A stretch of DNA of 64,000 bases from Gilliamella sp. WF3-4 (GTDB lineage: Bacteria > Pseudomonadota > Gammaproteobacteria > Enterobacterales > Orbaceae), in contig NZ_LZGW01000001.1 of assembly GCF_001690275.1 (NCBI RefSeq), positions 153,702 to 217,701 of the forward strand. The letters run 5' to 3'. Of this stretch, positions 8,937-17,266 are shown in pieces. How positions within the stretch are numbered: position 1 is the stretch's first letter; every line of letters begins with the position of its first letter. Made by a program: the position numbers and the translations under genes. The notes beneath the pieces are model-generated. The model was not told where the DNA came from and searched no databases. It saw only the letters and a program-made list of their open reading frames with translations.

Positions 8937-9186
8937 TTCATCCCTCTTTAAATTAATTGATTAATTATGCTTTATTGTTGAATAATAATTCACTTTTAAA
9001 ACCTTATCAAGTAGAAAAGTGTATTTATATTCATTTTTTAAATATTTATTGTTAAAGTCTTATTTTAATTAAAAATTTGAATTTAAATGAAATGAAAGGA
9101 AGAAATGCATATTTATTATTTTGTATGCAGTAAAATTAACTAATTATTTTTATTTAAGAAAGAACAAGAGGTAACGGCATTTAAAA

Positions 9187-9213
9187 TGAAAAAAGGGCAC
9201 CAAATGTGCCCTT
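9187..9213 (-). terminator. Intrinsic terminator after apt
   Basis: Perfect stem AAGGGCAC / GTGCCCTT (9193-9200 and 9206-9213), loop of five, followed on the minus strand by a T-run. Confidence 0.85.
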
Positions 9214-9224
9214 AATGATAATTC

Positions 9225-9776
9225 TTATTCACCATCAAAATTAACTAAAGTAAAGCAATCAATCCCCATATCAGCTAATTTTGTTTCACCCCCTAAATCA
9301 GGTAGATTTATTACAAATGCGGCATTTTCGGCAATACCCCCTGCCTTACGAATTAAATTAGCCGTTGCAGCTATTGTTCCACCTGTAGCCAGTAAATCAT
9401 CAACAATGAGTACACGTTCACCGGGTTTAATGGCATCAGTGTGGATTTCTAAAGTATCTGTACCATACTCAAGTTGATATTCTTCTTTAAATACGTGACG
9501 AGGTAATTTGTTAGGCTTACGAACGGGAATAAAGCCAACCCCCAGTGCTAGCGCAATTGGTGCTGCAAAAATAAAGCCTCGAGCTTCTGTGCCAACGACT
9601 TTATCAATTTTTTTATTACGATAATGATCAATTAATAACTCAACAGTGGTTTTAAATGCAATAGGATCAGCAAGTAAACTGGTGATATCGCGAAATAATA
9701 CCCCTTCTTTTGGGTAATTGGGAATGGTAAGAATACTGTCTTTAATTAATGAAAGTTTTTGTTGTAACTGATTCAT
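9225..9776 (-). CDS. apt: Adenine phosphoribosyltransferase
   Basis: Purine salvage enzyme making AMP from adenine and PRPP. The 183-residue protein begins with [21 protein letters not shown], typical of Apt. It carries the [17 protein letters not shown] segment and the PRPP-binding motif [13 protein letters not shown] near residue 125, so the fold is complete. Single gene with its own terminator and a 420-bp upstream region. The family is unambiguous. Confidence 0.96.
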   Translation of the reverse strand: MNQLQQKLSLIKDSILTIPNYPKEGVLFRDITSLLADPIAFKTTVELLIDHYRNKKIDKVVGTEARGFIFAAPIALALGVGFIPVRKPNKLPRHVFKEEYQLEYGTDTLEIHTDAIKPGERVLIVDDLLATGGTIAATANLIRKAGGIAENAAFVINLPDLGGETKLADMGIDCFTLVNFDGE

Positions 9777-10197
9777 TTAAATGCTCTCTAAGTCTTTTCT
9801 ATAAGAGTTGCCAATGTTTCATTATATACCTGCAATCTTTTTTGTTGCAATAACGAAACCATAATATCATACTGAAATCTAGCCATACTTATAACTTAAT
9901 ATCATAAGTATGTAAGCCATCAATAGTTAAGTTAATATATATAGTAAAAAATGCTTTGTAAGCTCTTTCAATTTTCACAAATAAATACAATATGTAGGTA
10001 GTTTAATTTGAAAAAAGAAGATAATTGAATAAAGTTCATAAAAAAGCACTAAGAAATTTATAAAACCACTTATCATTATAGTGTTTTTCGTTGGAAGTTT
10101 GGATATTAAATGCATATGACTTACTAGATATTTAAATCTTGATTCTGTTAACAAAACACCTTACCCGTTAATGATATTTGTTGATTAAAGTGTTTGT
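9777..10197. other. Intergenic region upstream of apt, no gene seen
   Basis: Very AT-rich; no coding frame supported. It should hold the apt promoter. A weak inverted repeat (AAACACCTTA 10154-10163 with TAAAGTGTTT 10186-10195) next to the ispE stop could act as a terminator for ispE. Confidence 0.5.
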
Positions 10198-11037
10198 TTA
10201 ACTTTCATATAAAGGCGAAACGTTTAATGATTTAGTCACAAAACTATGAACTGATAGTGCTTTAAGCTTTGATTGAATCGCTAAAGCTTGTTGTTTAGAT
10301 TCGCATTGTGTAAAAACACATGCTCCAGTGCCAGTTAATCGAGTTGTGCCATATTGTGAAAGATAAGTAATAATATTATCTACCTTTGGATAACGTTTTC
10401 GAACGACATTTTCACAATCATTTTTAAATTCGCTAAACGGTAAAGAAAGCAAATCAGTTATATTCTGGATAGGCGTATCACGGGTTAATTCAGGATCATT
10501 AAATACCTTAACTGTAGATATTTCAATATTAGGATAAGCAACTAGATACCAATATTCAGGAATATCTATAGGGGAAAATTGATCGCCAATCCCCTCGGCA
10601 AACGCAGCATGCCCATAAATAAAAATGGGCACATCAGCGCCAATTGTGCGGCCAATTTCAATTAATTCATCCAGTGATAAATTTAATTGCCATAACTGAT
10701 TAAGCGCAACTAATACCGTCGCTGCATTAGATGAGGCACCGCCAAGACCACCACCCATTGGAATCTTTTTATCAATGGCAATGTCTACTCCCAGTTTTGT
10801 TAGTTTGACATAAGATTTTAATCGTTCTGCGGCAATTATGATTAGATTTTTATCATCTGGAATATTTGCAAATGATGTCAATAGGTTAACTTGATCATCT
10901 TGGCGGAGGGTAAATGATAAGTTGTCACAGTAATCAATAAATTGAAATAATGTCTGTAAATTATGGTAATTATCAGCACGACGACCAGTAATATACAAAA
11001 ATAAATTTAATTTAGCTGGCGATAACCATTGTTTCAT
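10198..11037 (-). CDS. ispE: 4-diphosphocytidyl-2-C-methyl-D-erythritol kinase
   Basis: GHMP kinase of the MEP isoprenoid pathway; phosphorylates the 2-hydroxyl of CDP-ME. The 279-residue protein starts WLSPAKLNLFLYITGRRADNYHNLQTL, the IspE signature. It has the ATP-binding glycine loop PMGGGLGGASSNAA (about 92-105) and a C-terminal TGTGACVF motif. It follows lolB by 12 bp on the same strand; lolB-ispE divergent from hemA is a conserved gammaproteobacterial arrangement. The prs gene that often follows is absent here. Confidence 0.96.
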   Translation of the reverse strand: MKQWLSPAKLNLFLYITGRRADNYHNLQTLFQFIDYCDNLSFTLRQDDQVNLLTSFANIPDDKNLIIIAAERLKSYVKLTKLGVDIAIDKKIPMGGGLGGASSNAATVLVALNQLWQLNLSLDELIEIGRTIGADVPIFIYGHAAFAEGIGDQFSPIDIPEYWYLVAYPNIEISTVKVFNDPELTRDTPIQNITDLLSLPFSEFKNDCENVVRKRYPKVDNIITYLSQYGTTRLTGTGACVFTQCESKQQALAIQSKLKALSVHSFVTKSLNVSPLYES

Positions 11038-11049
11038 AACTATTACCCG

Positions 11050-11670
11050 TTATCGTAAAATCCAGTTACTAATTTTTAAGCGGATAACTTCATCATCATG
11101 TGTAAGCTCAATCGCTGCAGGTAAGTCAATCTTTTTATTTTTATAGGTGTAAGTCGCATAACTTGGAATTTTTAATGCCCATTTGTTATTATTTTGCATA
11201 AATACAGTTGAAGTTAATCGCCCAGCATTATCTATTTTGTCTGTATTTACGTTGTCTGAAAATCCTTTTAGCCAATTATGTAAAGAATTCAGCGGAATGT
11301 TTACGTTAGATATTTTTTTCATAAGATTTTCAATATTGACATCTTGATAGCTTCCACCATTTTGATCAACTAATTGAGCATTGTCAGGCTCCACGCTTAA
11401 CGTCAAAATGTTGGTACCAACAGGTGTAGTTAATTTGACTTCGTAATTATCTGTTGACTGTTGGGTAATTAAAAATCGACCATAATTTCGAGATTTATCA
11501 CTTATATGAGCTATACTGCCTTTAACTTGGAATGCATTTATTTGCTTGAGATTTTGTTGATGTGCTTGCCATTGTTGTTCAACTGATGCCGTATTTTGTG
11601 ATTTAGTTGCTTGGCATGCGGTGATAAGTAAAAGCAACATGATAATAAAAGCATATTTAATTTTAGACAT
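11050..11670 (-). CDS. lolB: Outer-membrane lipoprotein receptor LolB
   Basis: Accepts lipoproteins from LolA and inserts them in the outer membrane. The 206-residue precursor has a lipoprotein signal with lipobox LITAC (C19). The mature part follows the LolB layout: QWQAHQQNLKQINAFQVKGSIA, the LTTPVGTNILTL strand pair, and the LHNWLKGFSDN segment. It is the first gene of the lolB-ispE pair and divergent from hemA. With lolDE at the window start, two Lol export steps are encoded in this window. Confidence 0.93.
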   Translation of the reverse strand: MSKIKYAFIIMLLLLITACQATKSQNTASVEQQWQAHQQNLKQINAFQVKGSIAHISDKSRNYGRFLITQQSTDNYEVKLTTPVGTNILTLSVEPDNAQLVDQNGGSYQDVNIENLMKKISNVNIPLNSLHNWLKGFSDNVNTDKIDNAGRLTSTVFMQNNNKWALKIPSYATYTYKNKKIDLPAAIELTHDDEVIRLKISNWILR

Positions 11671-11834
11671 GAAATAACTCTTTAGTTGTTAGTTTCAAAG
11701 ATTGCAATATTATAACTGATAATTGTCGGAATAAGAAAAAGAACCTTTGTGGTTTTTTATGTATAATACAAATTTTAAAGAAACGCTTAATAAAATAATT
11801 ATACCTAACAGAACCTATAAAAAGAAGCGATGCA

Positions 11835-13106
11835 ATGTCAATTACAATTTTTGGTGTTAATCATAAAACTGCGTCGGTCTCTTTAAGAGAAAAGCTTGCT
11901 TTTCCTACTGAGATTGTCGATAAAGCGCTATACAGCTTATACCAACACCCTTTGGTTGAAGGGTGTGCTATTTTGTCTACCTGTAATCGAACAGAAATTT
12001 ATCTTAGTTATGAACATCCAACTGATTATCTAAGATTAAAACAATCAGTCGAAAGTTGGTTAGGGCAATTTCATCATATTGATATTAATCTTTATCGAGA
12101 TTCACTTTATTGGCATGATGGACAAGGTGCTGTTGAACATTTAATGGCAGTGGCAAGTGGTTTAGACTCTATGATCATTGGTGAACCACAAATTTTAGGA
12201 CAAGTTAAACAAGCATATCGTTTTGCTCAACAACAAGCTTGTTTGTCTGTTCAATTAAAAAAGCTTTTTCAAACTACATTTCATGTAGCCAAAATGGTTC
12301 GTAGTGAAACCAATATTGGTGCAAATACTGCATCTGTTGCTTATGCTTCTTGTTTAGTTGCTCGCCATCTTTTTGTTGATACCTCAAGTTTAAATATTAT
12401 GCTTGTTGGGGCAGGGGAAACGATAGAGCTTATCTCTCGTTACTTAAAGCCACATGGATTTAATCAAGTTATTATTGCCAATCGAACTCGCGAAAAAGCA
12501 TTGAAACTTGCTTCTGATATTGATGCAGAAATCATTTCATTGCCTGATATTGCTAACCGACTTAAGGATGTTGATATTGTGATTAGTTCAACAGCGAGCC
12601 CCCTACCTATTATTGGTAAAGGTATGGTTGAACGAACCTTGCGGGCTAGAAATTATCGTCAAATGTTATTTATTGACTTAGCGGTTCCCCGTGATGTTGA
12701 AGAAGAAGTTAATCAACTTGATAATGTACACCTCTATACTATTGATGATTTACAAAAAACAGTTGAAAGTAATTTAGAGCAACGAGCCATTGCCGCTAAA
12801 GAGGCACAATACCTTATTCAAGAGCAAGCAGAACATTTTATAAGTTGGCTTAAGGCTAGACATGCGGTTGCTTATGTTAAGCAGTATCGTAGTAATGCTG
12901 AAAGTATTAAACGTGAGCTACAAATAAAAGCTTTAAATGCGATCAAACAAGGTGCCAATATTGATGATGTTTTTGCTGAGTTTTCACATCGTTTAACCAA
13001 TAAATTAATTCATGCACCAACGCAAACATTACTCCATGCTGCGAGACACGATTGCGATGGCTGTTTTAAAGTGCTAAGTAAAGGTTTAGGGTTAAAAGAA
13101 CATTAG
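11835..13106 (+). CDS. hemA: Glutamyl-tRNA reductase
   Basis: First committed step of C5 tetrapyrrole synthesis; reduces Glu-tRNA(Glu) to glutamate-1-semialdehyde with NADPH. The 423-residue protein has the N-terminal FGVNHKTASVSLREKLAF, the catalytic cysteine in ILSTCNRTEIY (C50), GEPQILGQVKQAY, a Rossmann segment around MLVGAGETIELI and a C-terminal dimerisation helix region. The start ATG at 11835 matches the family. prfA, the usual next gene in enterobacteria, does not follow; a DUF1289 gene does. Confidence 0.97.
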   Translation: MSITIFGVNHKTASVSLREKLAFPTEIVDKALYSLYQHPLVEGCAILSTCNRTEIYLSYEHPTDYLRLKQSVESWLGQFHHIDINLYRDSLYWHDGQGAVEHLMAVASGLDSMIIGEPQILGQVKQAYRFAQQQACLSVQLKKLFQTTFHVAKMVRSETNIGANTASVAYASCLVARHLFVDTSSLNIMLVGAGETIELISRYLKPHGFNQVIIANRTREKALKLASDIDAEIISLPDIANRLKDVDIVISSTASPLPIIGKGMVERTLRARNYRQMLFIDLAVPRDVEEEVNQLDNVHLYTIDDLQKTVESNLEQRAIAAKEAQYLIQEQAEHFISWLKARHAVAYVKQYRSNAESIKRELQIKALNAIKQGANIDDVFAEFSHRLTNKLIHAPTQTLLHAARHDCDGCFKVLSKGLGLKEH

Positions 13107-13141
13107 TCAATTTTGGTGTCGCCTAAAGGGGAAATGATAAG

Positions 13142-13399
13142 TTGGATCAAATAGAATTTTTTGATATTCCAAGTCCTTGTAAGCGTGTTTGTCAAACAGA
13201 TAAACAAGGTTATTGTATTACCTGTTATCGTTCCAGAGAAGAAAGATTTAAATGGTTAACCTTTAATGATAGGCAAAAACAAGAAATCTTACGCTTGTGC
13301 AAACAACGGGCGTTAAGACGACGTTATCTATTATCACAACAGCAACACCAGCATCAGCAATTAAATCCAGTTACATCACAAATTGAGCTCAATTTTTAA
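13142..13399 (+). CDS. DUF1289 (YdhL-like) Cys-rich protein
   Basis: 85-residue protein with four cysteines in SPCKRVCQTDKQGYCITCYR followed by RSREERFKWLTFNDRQKQEILRLC, the DUF1289 pattern seen in E. coli YdhL. A metal-bound treble-clef-like fold is likely, but the function is unknown. The only usable start is TTG at 13142, about ten bases after AAAGGGGA; the nearby ATG is out of frame. The C-terminal tail is Gln/His-rich. It lies 35 bp after hemA, probably on the same transcript. Confidence 0.82.
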   Translation: MDQIEFFDIPSPCKRVCQTDKQGYCITCYRSREERFKWLTFNDRQKQEILRLCKQRALRRRYLLSQQQHQHQQLNPVTSQIELNF

Positions 13400-13518
13400 G
13401 ATAAACGTATCTATTTTTAATGCTATCTTGTAATTTTGTTTAACTAGGAGTAGGATTTTTAGCAAGATAAGGCAGGCAATTATTTAACTACCTTTTTAAT
13501 CTAATTGGAATCTAAAAC

Positions 13519-13761
13519 ATGAAAATGTGTATTGCCTGTGGCATGCCAATGACCGCAATTAGTGACTATCCGCTACTTGATATGTCGAAAAGTTATTGTA
13601 AGCATTGTGCTCATAAAGACGGCACAATGAAAACATTTGACGAAAAATGGTATGAAGTTGCATTACAATATGCCAATAATCACAATGTAGATAAAGCCGT
13701 AGCTAAACAAACAGCTTATATCATTCTTAAAAAATTACCTGCTTGGAAACGTAAGTGGTAG
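13519..13761 (+). CDS. Zinc-ribbon domain protein
   Basis: 80-residue protein with two Cys pairs, CIACGMPM near the start and YCKHCAHKDG about 20 residues later, matching the putative zinc-ribbon family PF12674, followed by a helical region. Function unknown; homologues occur widely as small cytoplasmic proteins. Orientation and position suggest it may still be on the hemA transcript (120-bp gap). Confidence 0.75.
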   Translation: MKMCIACGMPMTAISDYPLLDMSKSYCKHCAHKDGTMKTFDEKWYEVALQYANNHNVDKAVAKQTAYIILKKLPAWKRKW

Positions 13762-13861
13762 CTTGTTTTTTAGGCAAATGAAATGCCTTACAGCTAATAT
13801 CTGTTGGCAGATATAGTAAAGCTCAGTATAATGCCAACGTTTACTTGTTTTCACGTTTAGT

Positions 13862-13948
13862 GCCAGTGTGGCGAAATTGGTAGACGCAGCGGATTCAAAA
13901 TCCGCCGCCCTTAAAAGCGTGTCGGTTCGAGTCCGACCACTGGCACCA
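13862..13948 (+). tRNA. tRNA-Leu (anticodon CAA)
   Basis: 87-nt class II tRNA. The acceptor stem GCCAGTG pairs with CACTGGC before the encoded CCA. The anticodon stem GCGGA / TCCGC holds loop TTCAAAA, giving anticodon CAA. A long variable arm and a T arm with GGTTCGAGTCC are visible. It is the counterpart of E. coli leuX, a frequent integration site for genomic islands; here a decayed mobile region begins directly downstream. Confidence 0.97.
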
Positions 13949-13967
13949 ATAAAATCAATATTTCATC

Positions 13968-14117
13968 TTAACTTTTCTTCTGTTGTAAATTATCAAAAAA
14001 TAATAAGTGGCGGTAAAATGGCTGTTGATTTAGATAAATAAAAAGCAACTCCGCACATTGAAGCGCATGCAATAAATCTATCAATGTTATTGTAAGGCTC
14101 GCACGGCAAAGCATCAT
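13968..14117 (-). CDS. Unassigned 49-residue ORF in the island
   Basis: An ATG-started frame with leucine-rich sequence (DLLHALQCAELLFIYL) ends 20 bp from the tRNA-Leu. No family recognised and no clear ribosome site. It may be a remnant of a small phage-type gene. Confidence 0.2.
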   Translation of the reverse strand: MMLCRASLTITLIDLLHALQCAELLFIYLNQQPFYRHLLFFDNLQQKKS

Positions 14118-14158
14118 ATGTCTTAGCTGTTAAATTAACTATGATTGTGCAGCGAATT

Positions 14159-14275
14159 TTAGCCCCATCTTTTTTGTAGCCAGCCTATAAGCCGATCTAT
14201 CACAATTGCAATAGGCCATGATAGATACGCCATTGAGAGCCATTGTTGAAATGTAATGTGAGAATTTAAAACCTT
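14159..14275 (-). pseudogene. Remnant of a small membrane protein
   Basis: The frame after a TGA at 14276-14278 reads HITFQQWLSMAYLSWPIAIV and continues with DRLIGWLQKRWG before a stop. It looks like the C-terminal half of a DUF2798-type two-helix membrane protein (W-x-x-A-W-P-I-A pattern), with no start codon retained. Weak similarity by eye only. Confidence 0.25.
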
Positions 14276-14325
14276 TCATAATATTTATCTTTTAAGTAAT
14301 TCTGGAATCAGTCAGCTCAGTTGAG

Positions 14326-14511
14326 CTATGTCTTAACTCTGAATACATGACACAATGTCGCACACCACTGGTTAACTATTCTTTTTACTTTGTTTAATTT
14401 TTCTTTTAAAAGTTTTAAACCTTCAAATATTGTAGCTTTTTGAGAGCCGTAAGTAACAGCTAGTTCTTTTAATAATGCGCTCTCTTCTTCTGTCAAGTAC
14501 GCGCTGGGCAA
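14326..14511 (-). CDS. Possible ribbon-helix-helix-like small protein
   Basis: About 60 residues, with a hydrophilic helical segment LTEEESALLKELAVTYGSQKA followed by TIFEGLKLLKEKL. This resembles the short helix-turn segments of RHH-type regulators and small phage proteins. Only a TTG start is available, directly after an in-frame stop, so the 5' end may be damaged. Function not assigned. Confidence 0.3.
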   Translation of the reverse strand: MPSAYLTEEESALLKELAVTYGSQKATIFEGLKLLKEKLNKVKRIVNQWCATLCHVFRVKT

Positions 14512-14568
14512 ACGCAGTCATCCTGCATTCCGCGGTCGGTACGCCTGTTAGTGTTTTGTTGCTTTTCT

Positions 14569-14838
14569 CTATTCATTATTCAGCGCATCATCTGCAGAAA
14601 TGTAGCAATCGTCACCCGTTTTCGATTGATAACGATATACATTAATTTTTTTACTGTTACAAGTCATTAATAAAAGATGTTTGTTATCATAATGTTGATG
14701 ATACAGTTGCCAAAAAGCCGCTTTTGCTATCTCAAAGTTGGTAGTATTAGTCCTTGTTTCTAAAAGAATTTCACTACCACCTCTTCTTTGCTTTAATACG
14801 TAGACTCTGTATGTTTTTAAATCCGTAGATGCTGCCAC
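14569..14838 (-). CDS. Unassigned small phage-region protein (89 aa)
   Basis: The frame reads KTYRVYVLKQRRGGSEILLE in its N-terminal part and AFWQLYHQHYDNKHLLLMTC in the middle, compatible with a compact alpha/beta fold. No family recognised. The frame extends to a TTG at 14853, but GTG at 14838 is preceded by a strong GAGGGGG site six bases away and is a better start. Same strand as the Cox-like regulator, as expected for early phage genes. Confidence 0.45.
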   Translation of the reverse strand: MAASTDLKTYRVYVLKQRRGGSEILLETRTNTTNFEIAKAAFWQLYHQHYDNKHLLLMTCNSKKINVYRYQSKTGDDCYISADDALNNE

Positions 14839-14878
14839 TCTCTTCCCCCTCAAATCGTTGTAACGTTCTGTTGTTGTG

Positions 14879-15067
14879 CTATATATTGTGAATAAGCAGA
14901 GCTTGCGTATTGATTCCTTGTTGTTTGTATAATTTTTCTGTCAATGGACTTATTTCAAAAAAAGCGGGCGGGTTATATTTTCCCCAGTACTCTAGCAAAA
15001 ATAACTCGTCTCGTAATTTACAAAAATCTCTATTGACTCGGCAATATGCGACTCGTTTATTTTTCAA
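14879..15067 (-). pseudogene. Small phage-region ORF, probably 5'-frameshifted
   Basis: A TTG-started 62-codon frame encodes a Tyr/Phe-rich sequence with RDFCKLRDELFLLEYWGKYN and PPAFFEISPLTEKLY. Upstream, a GTG-started frame (encoding SGEEQQFY) at a different phase runs into a stop near the TTTT run. A one-base slip may therefore have split the original gene. No known family. Confidence 0.35.
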
Positions 15068-15193
15068 TTCAATAAAATTGTTGTTCTTCGCCTGACACCT
15101 CTATTATATCACGTAGTAACATCAATTATATTTGAATATAAATTATTTTCGAAACGCCGGCGTATTTCGGACTTAAATAGGCTGCGTAGCTCA

Positions 15194-15439
15194 TTATTCC
15201 GCTCCTTTAATGTCATTTGTTAGATTGTCGTTAAAACCACGGCAACCCTCAATAGTGAGAGCGACCATATTACTCAAAAACGTTTCTCCGCTTGTTTTAC
15301 CCACTTTACTGGTTTTTTTGCGGATTGGGAACTCGTCTCTTTGAATTTTGTTTTTAGCTGTCGCAGGTATACCCGTCAGTTCAGCAAATTTTTGTGTAGT
15401 AACAAAAGGGACTTGTGGTGCTATTGCAATTTTTGGAAT
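15194..15439 (-). CDS. Cox/Apl-like phage regulator (excisionase-type), start codon non-canonical
   Basis: The minus-strand frame encodes APQVPFVTTQKFAELTGIPA followed by KNKIQRDEFPIRKK and ETFLSNMVALT. This is the winged-helix layout (FVT-x-x-K-F-A-E-L-T-G, then a basic K-x-x-I-x-R-x-x-x-P-I block, then a N-M-V-A-L end) of P2-type Cox/Apl regulators that act as excisionase and lysogeny switch. No ATG/GTG/TTG lies in frame at the expected start; ATT at 15439 would give 81 residues. It is divergent from the CI-like pseudogene, as in P2-type immunity regions. Confidence 0.5.
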   Translation of the reverse strand: MPKIAIAPQVPFVTTQKFAELTGIPATAKNKIQRDEFPIRKKTSKVGKTSGETFLSNMVALTIEGCRGFNDNLTNDIKGAE

Positions 15440-15576
15440 TATGGTTAATAATCCTATATTTAAACTTATTGATGTTTATTGGTGCTTGCTTTCCATCCGT
15501 TTTGTTATGTTTTTGGGATTGCCATAGCACATTGTTGTGTTTCAATAACAATTTGTTAATATTTTTGAGGTTATAA

Positions 15577-15932
15577 ATGGAATATGATTCAAATATTCGA
15601 AATATTATTGAACGCATCATGATTGCTTATGAAAAAACAATAAAAGGAATTGCAGATCTAATGAATGCCTCAGCGAGCGTAATAGGGAACAGAATCCACA
15701 GGAGTCGTTTCCACATGATCTTGTCTTGAGTTGTATTGTGGATACAGGAATAAATCCGCAATGGTTTTGTACGGGCGAGGGCGCTCCAACATTGACGGTA
15801 TCAAAATAGAAAAAATCAATTGATGTTACAAATGAAGCATTAGAAAAATTAGAACGTATCGCAACATTAAAAAGCCGTGGCGCTATTGTTACTGATAAAA
15901 AATCTAATGTATTAAAGACTAAATTGATTTGA
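15577..15932 (+). pseudogene. Frameshifted CI-like phage repressor with SHOCT-like tail
   Basis: ATG at 15577 has a GAGG ribosome site. The frame encodes IRNIIERIMIAYEKTIKGIA followed by NASASVIGNRIHRSR, then stops. Moving one base restores FPHDLVLSCIVDTGINPQWF and CTGEGAP, the conserved end of the CI repressor HTH domain (PF07022), up to a TAG at 15807-15809. The same frame then continues as NEALEKLERIATLKSRGAIV and stops at 15932, a SHOCT-like tail. No S24 peptidase domain is present. At least one frameshift and one stop make it inactive as it stands. Confidence 0.6.
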
Positions 15933-15945
15933 TAGGAAATAAATA

Positions 15946-16563
15946 ATGTCTACAAAAAAATCTAAGATCACAGTAAAAAAGGTTTTTATTTTTAGTTTAA
16001 TAATTTTTGCCATCTATATCATTACTTTTCCTAAAGACGATTCACCACCTAATTCAATTATGGTTACTTTAGGTGGTGTTTCTCTTTGTTCATTTGTTAT
16101 TTGTGGTTTAATTTTGTTAGGTCGAGCAATCTTCGGACAAGGCAACAGAAATGGACGAATTGAAAAATGTAGGGCTTGTTGTTGTTGTACTAAAAAAGCT
16201 TCAGTTCAAACTGCTTCATATAACGATTCAAACTATACCGATAATAATGAATACGAACAGAAAGAACAAGATTTTGAAAAATTTAAAAATAGCTTAACCA
16301 CAATTTGGAGTTCAGGCTTATTTTCAATTTCATTTGAATATTCCGATGGCAAAAGAGAATTATTATTAGATAAAGTGCAAATAAACTCATATAACGAAGT
16401 TTATTTTTCTGGTTACTGTTTTGACAGCAACGATCAACGTACATTTAAAACAGACTGCTTGGAATCTTATATTGAATATGCAGAAAAAGAATACAGCCCA
16501 CGCCGCTTTTTAACCGAAGCCCTTGGGTTGGATTTAGAGTATGTTAAAGAGTTGAAAGTTTAA
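15946..16563 (+). CDS. Two-helix membrane protein with Cys cluster and WYL-like C-terminal domain
   Basis: 205 residues. N-terminal basic segment, helix 1 (about 12-28), helix 2 (about 36-60), then a cysteine cluster CRACCCC (75-81), an acidic linker, and a C-terminal domain (about 115-190). That domain includes ISFEYSDGKRELLLDKVQIN and EVYFSGYCFDSNDQRTFKTD, a beta-barrel pattern like the WYL/SH3-type ligand-sensing fold. It is intact, unlike its neighbours. No named family recognised; a role in phage-carried sensing or defence is conceivable but not shown. Confidence 0.6.
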   Translation: MSTKKSKITVKKVFIFSLIIFAIYIITFPKDDSPPNSIMVTLGGVSLCSFVICGLILLGRAIFGQGNRNGRIEKCRACCCCTKKASVQTASYNDSNYTDNNEYEQKEQDFEKFKNSLTTIWSSGLFSISFEYSDGKRELLLDKVQINSYNEVYFSGYCFDSNDQRTFKTDCLESYIEYAEKEYSPRRFLTEALGLDLEYVKELKV

Positions 16564-16587
16564 TTAAAAACTAGCTTTATTCTATAG

Positions 16588-16668
16588 CTGGAAAACTTGA
16601 AAGAAAAGGGTGCGATTACTGATGATGAATATCAGCTATTGCAAGGTAGTATCTTAAAGACAAACTAA
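16588..16668 (+). pseudogene. Orphan SHOCT-domain fragment
   Basis: Directly after an in-frame TAG, the frame reads LENLKEKGAITDDEYQLLQG and ends eight codons later. This is the C-terminal SHOCT pattern (L-x-x-L-K-x-K-G-x-I-T-x-x-E-Y) without any upstream domain or start. Probably the tail of a lost gene. Confidence 0.5.
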
Positions 16669-16693
16669 CTTTAATCATCGAAAAAGGGAAAAA

Positions 16694-17254
16694 ATGATTG
16701 ATTATAAAACAGCAACAAAACAGCAACTATTAGCAGAATTTGAACGATTAAAAAAGCTATCTAAAGATAGTGGTTTTTTTACTAAAAAGGAGTTTTTGCA
16801 TTTTCCAGAAATTGCAATGCCTGATGAAACGCCTATCGCAATATCGTCTGGACACATGGATGGCAAAACGTGGTTAATTATATTAACAAATCACCGAGTG
16901 ATTTTTTTAGATAAAGGTATGTTTTTTGGTTTAAAACAAATAGCGATAAACCTAAGCCACATCTCATCTGTTGGCGGACAAACAAAAATATTATTTGGTC
17001 AAATTGTAATAGCGGCAGACGGGCATACGTACACAGTCGAAAATGTAGATAAAGATAATGTAATTCCGTTTACAAACATGGTTAAAGAAGCAATGGAAGC
17101 CGTAAAACAAAATGGAACTAACACCCAGCAAATACAACAACAAAACGCAAATAACGACCCGTACGAGAGATTAGAAAAATTAGCAACATTGAAAGAAAAA
17201 GGTATCATCACAGAAGAAGAGTTTCAAGCGCAAAAAGCAAAAATCTTGGGGTGA
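16694..17254 (+). CDS. PH domain (YvbH/bPH-like) protein with C-terminal SHOCT domain
   Basis: 186 residues: an N-terminal helix, then a bacterial pleckstrin-homology domain (about 45-130). The PH domain carries the typical TWLIILTNHRVIFLDKG strand pair, the loop FFGLKQIAINLSHISSV and a C-terminal helix. A Gln/Asn-rich linker follows, then SHOCT (about 154-186): YERLEKLATLKEKGIITEEE. Such proteins occur in prophages and islands; the PH part usually mediates oligomerisation or lipid or protein contact. The ribosome site AAAGGGA precedes ATG 16694. Intact, and likely a cargo gene. Confidence 0.85.
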   Translation: MIDYKTATKQQLLAEFERLKKLSKDSGFFTKKEFLHFPEIAMPDETPIAISSGHMDGKTWLIILTNHRVIFLDKGMFFGLKQIAINLSHISSVGGQTKILFGQIVIAADGHTYTVENVDKDNVIPFTNMVKEAMEAVKQNGTNTQQIQQQNANNDPYERLEKLATLKEKGIITEEEFQAQKAKILG

Positions 17255-17266
17255 TTTAGTACACGG

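Noticed and set aside
9105..9143. Twelve-codon ATG frame after an AAGGAAG site, as a leader peptide
   Set aside because: No gene follows on that strand and no attenuator hairpin is associated with it.
15381..15620. Minus-strand 79-codon frame across the CI-Cox intergenic region
   Set aside because: It overlaps both the CI-like start and the Cox-like gene in another frame, and is Asn/Lys-rich as expected of random AT-rich sequence.
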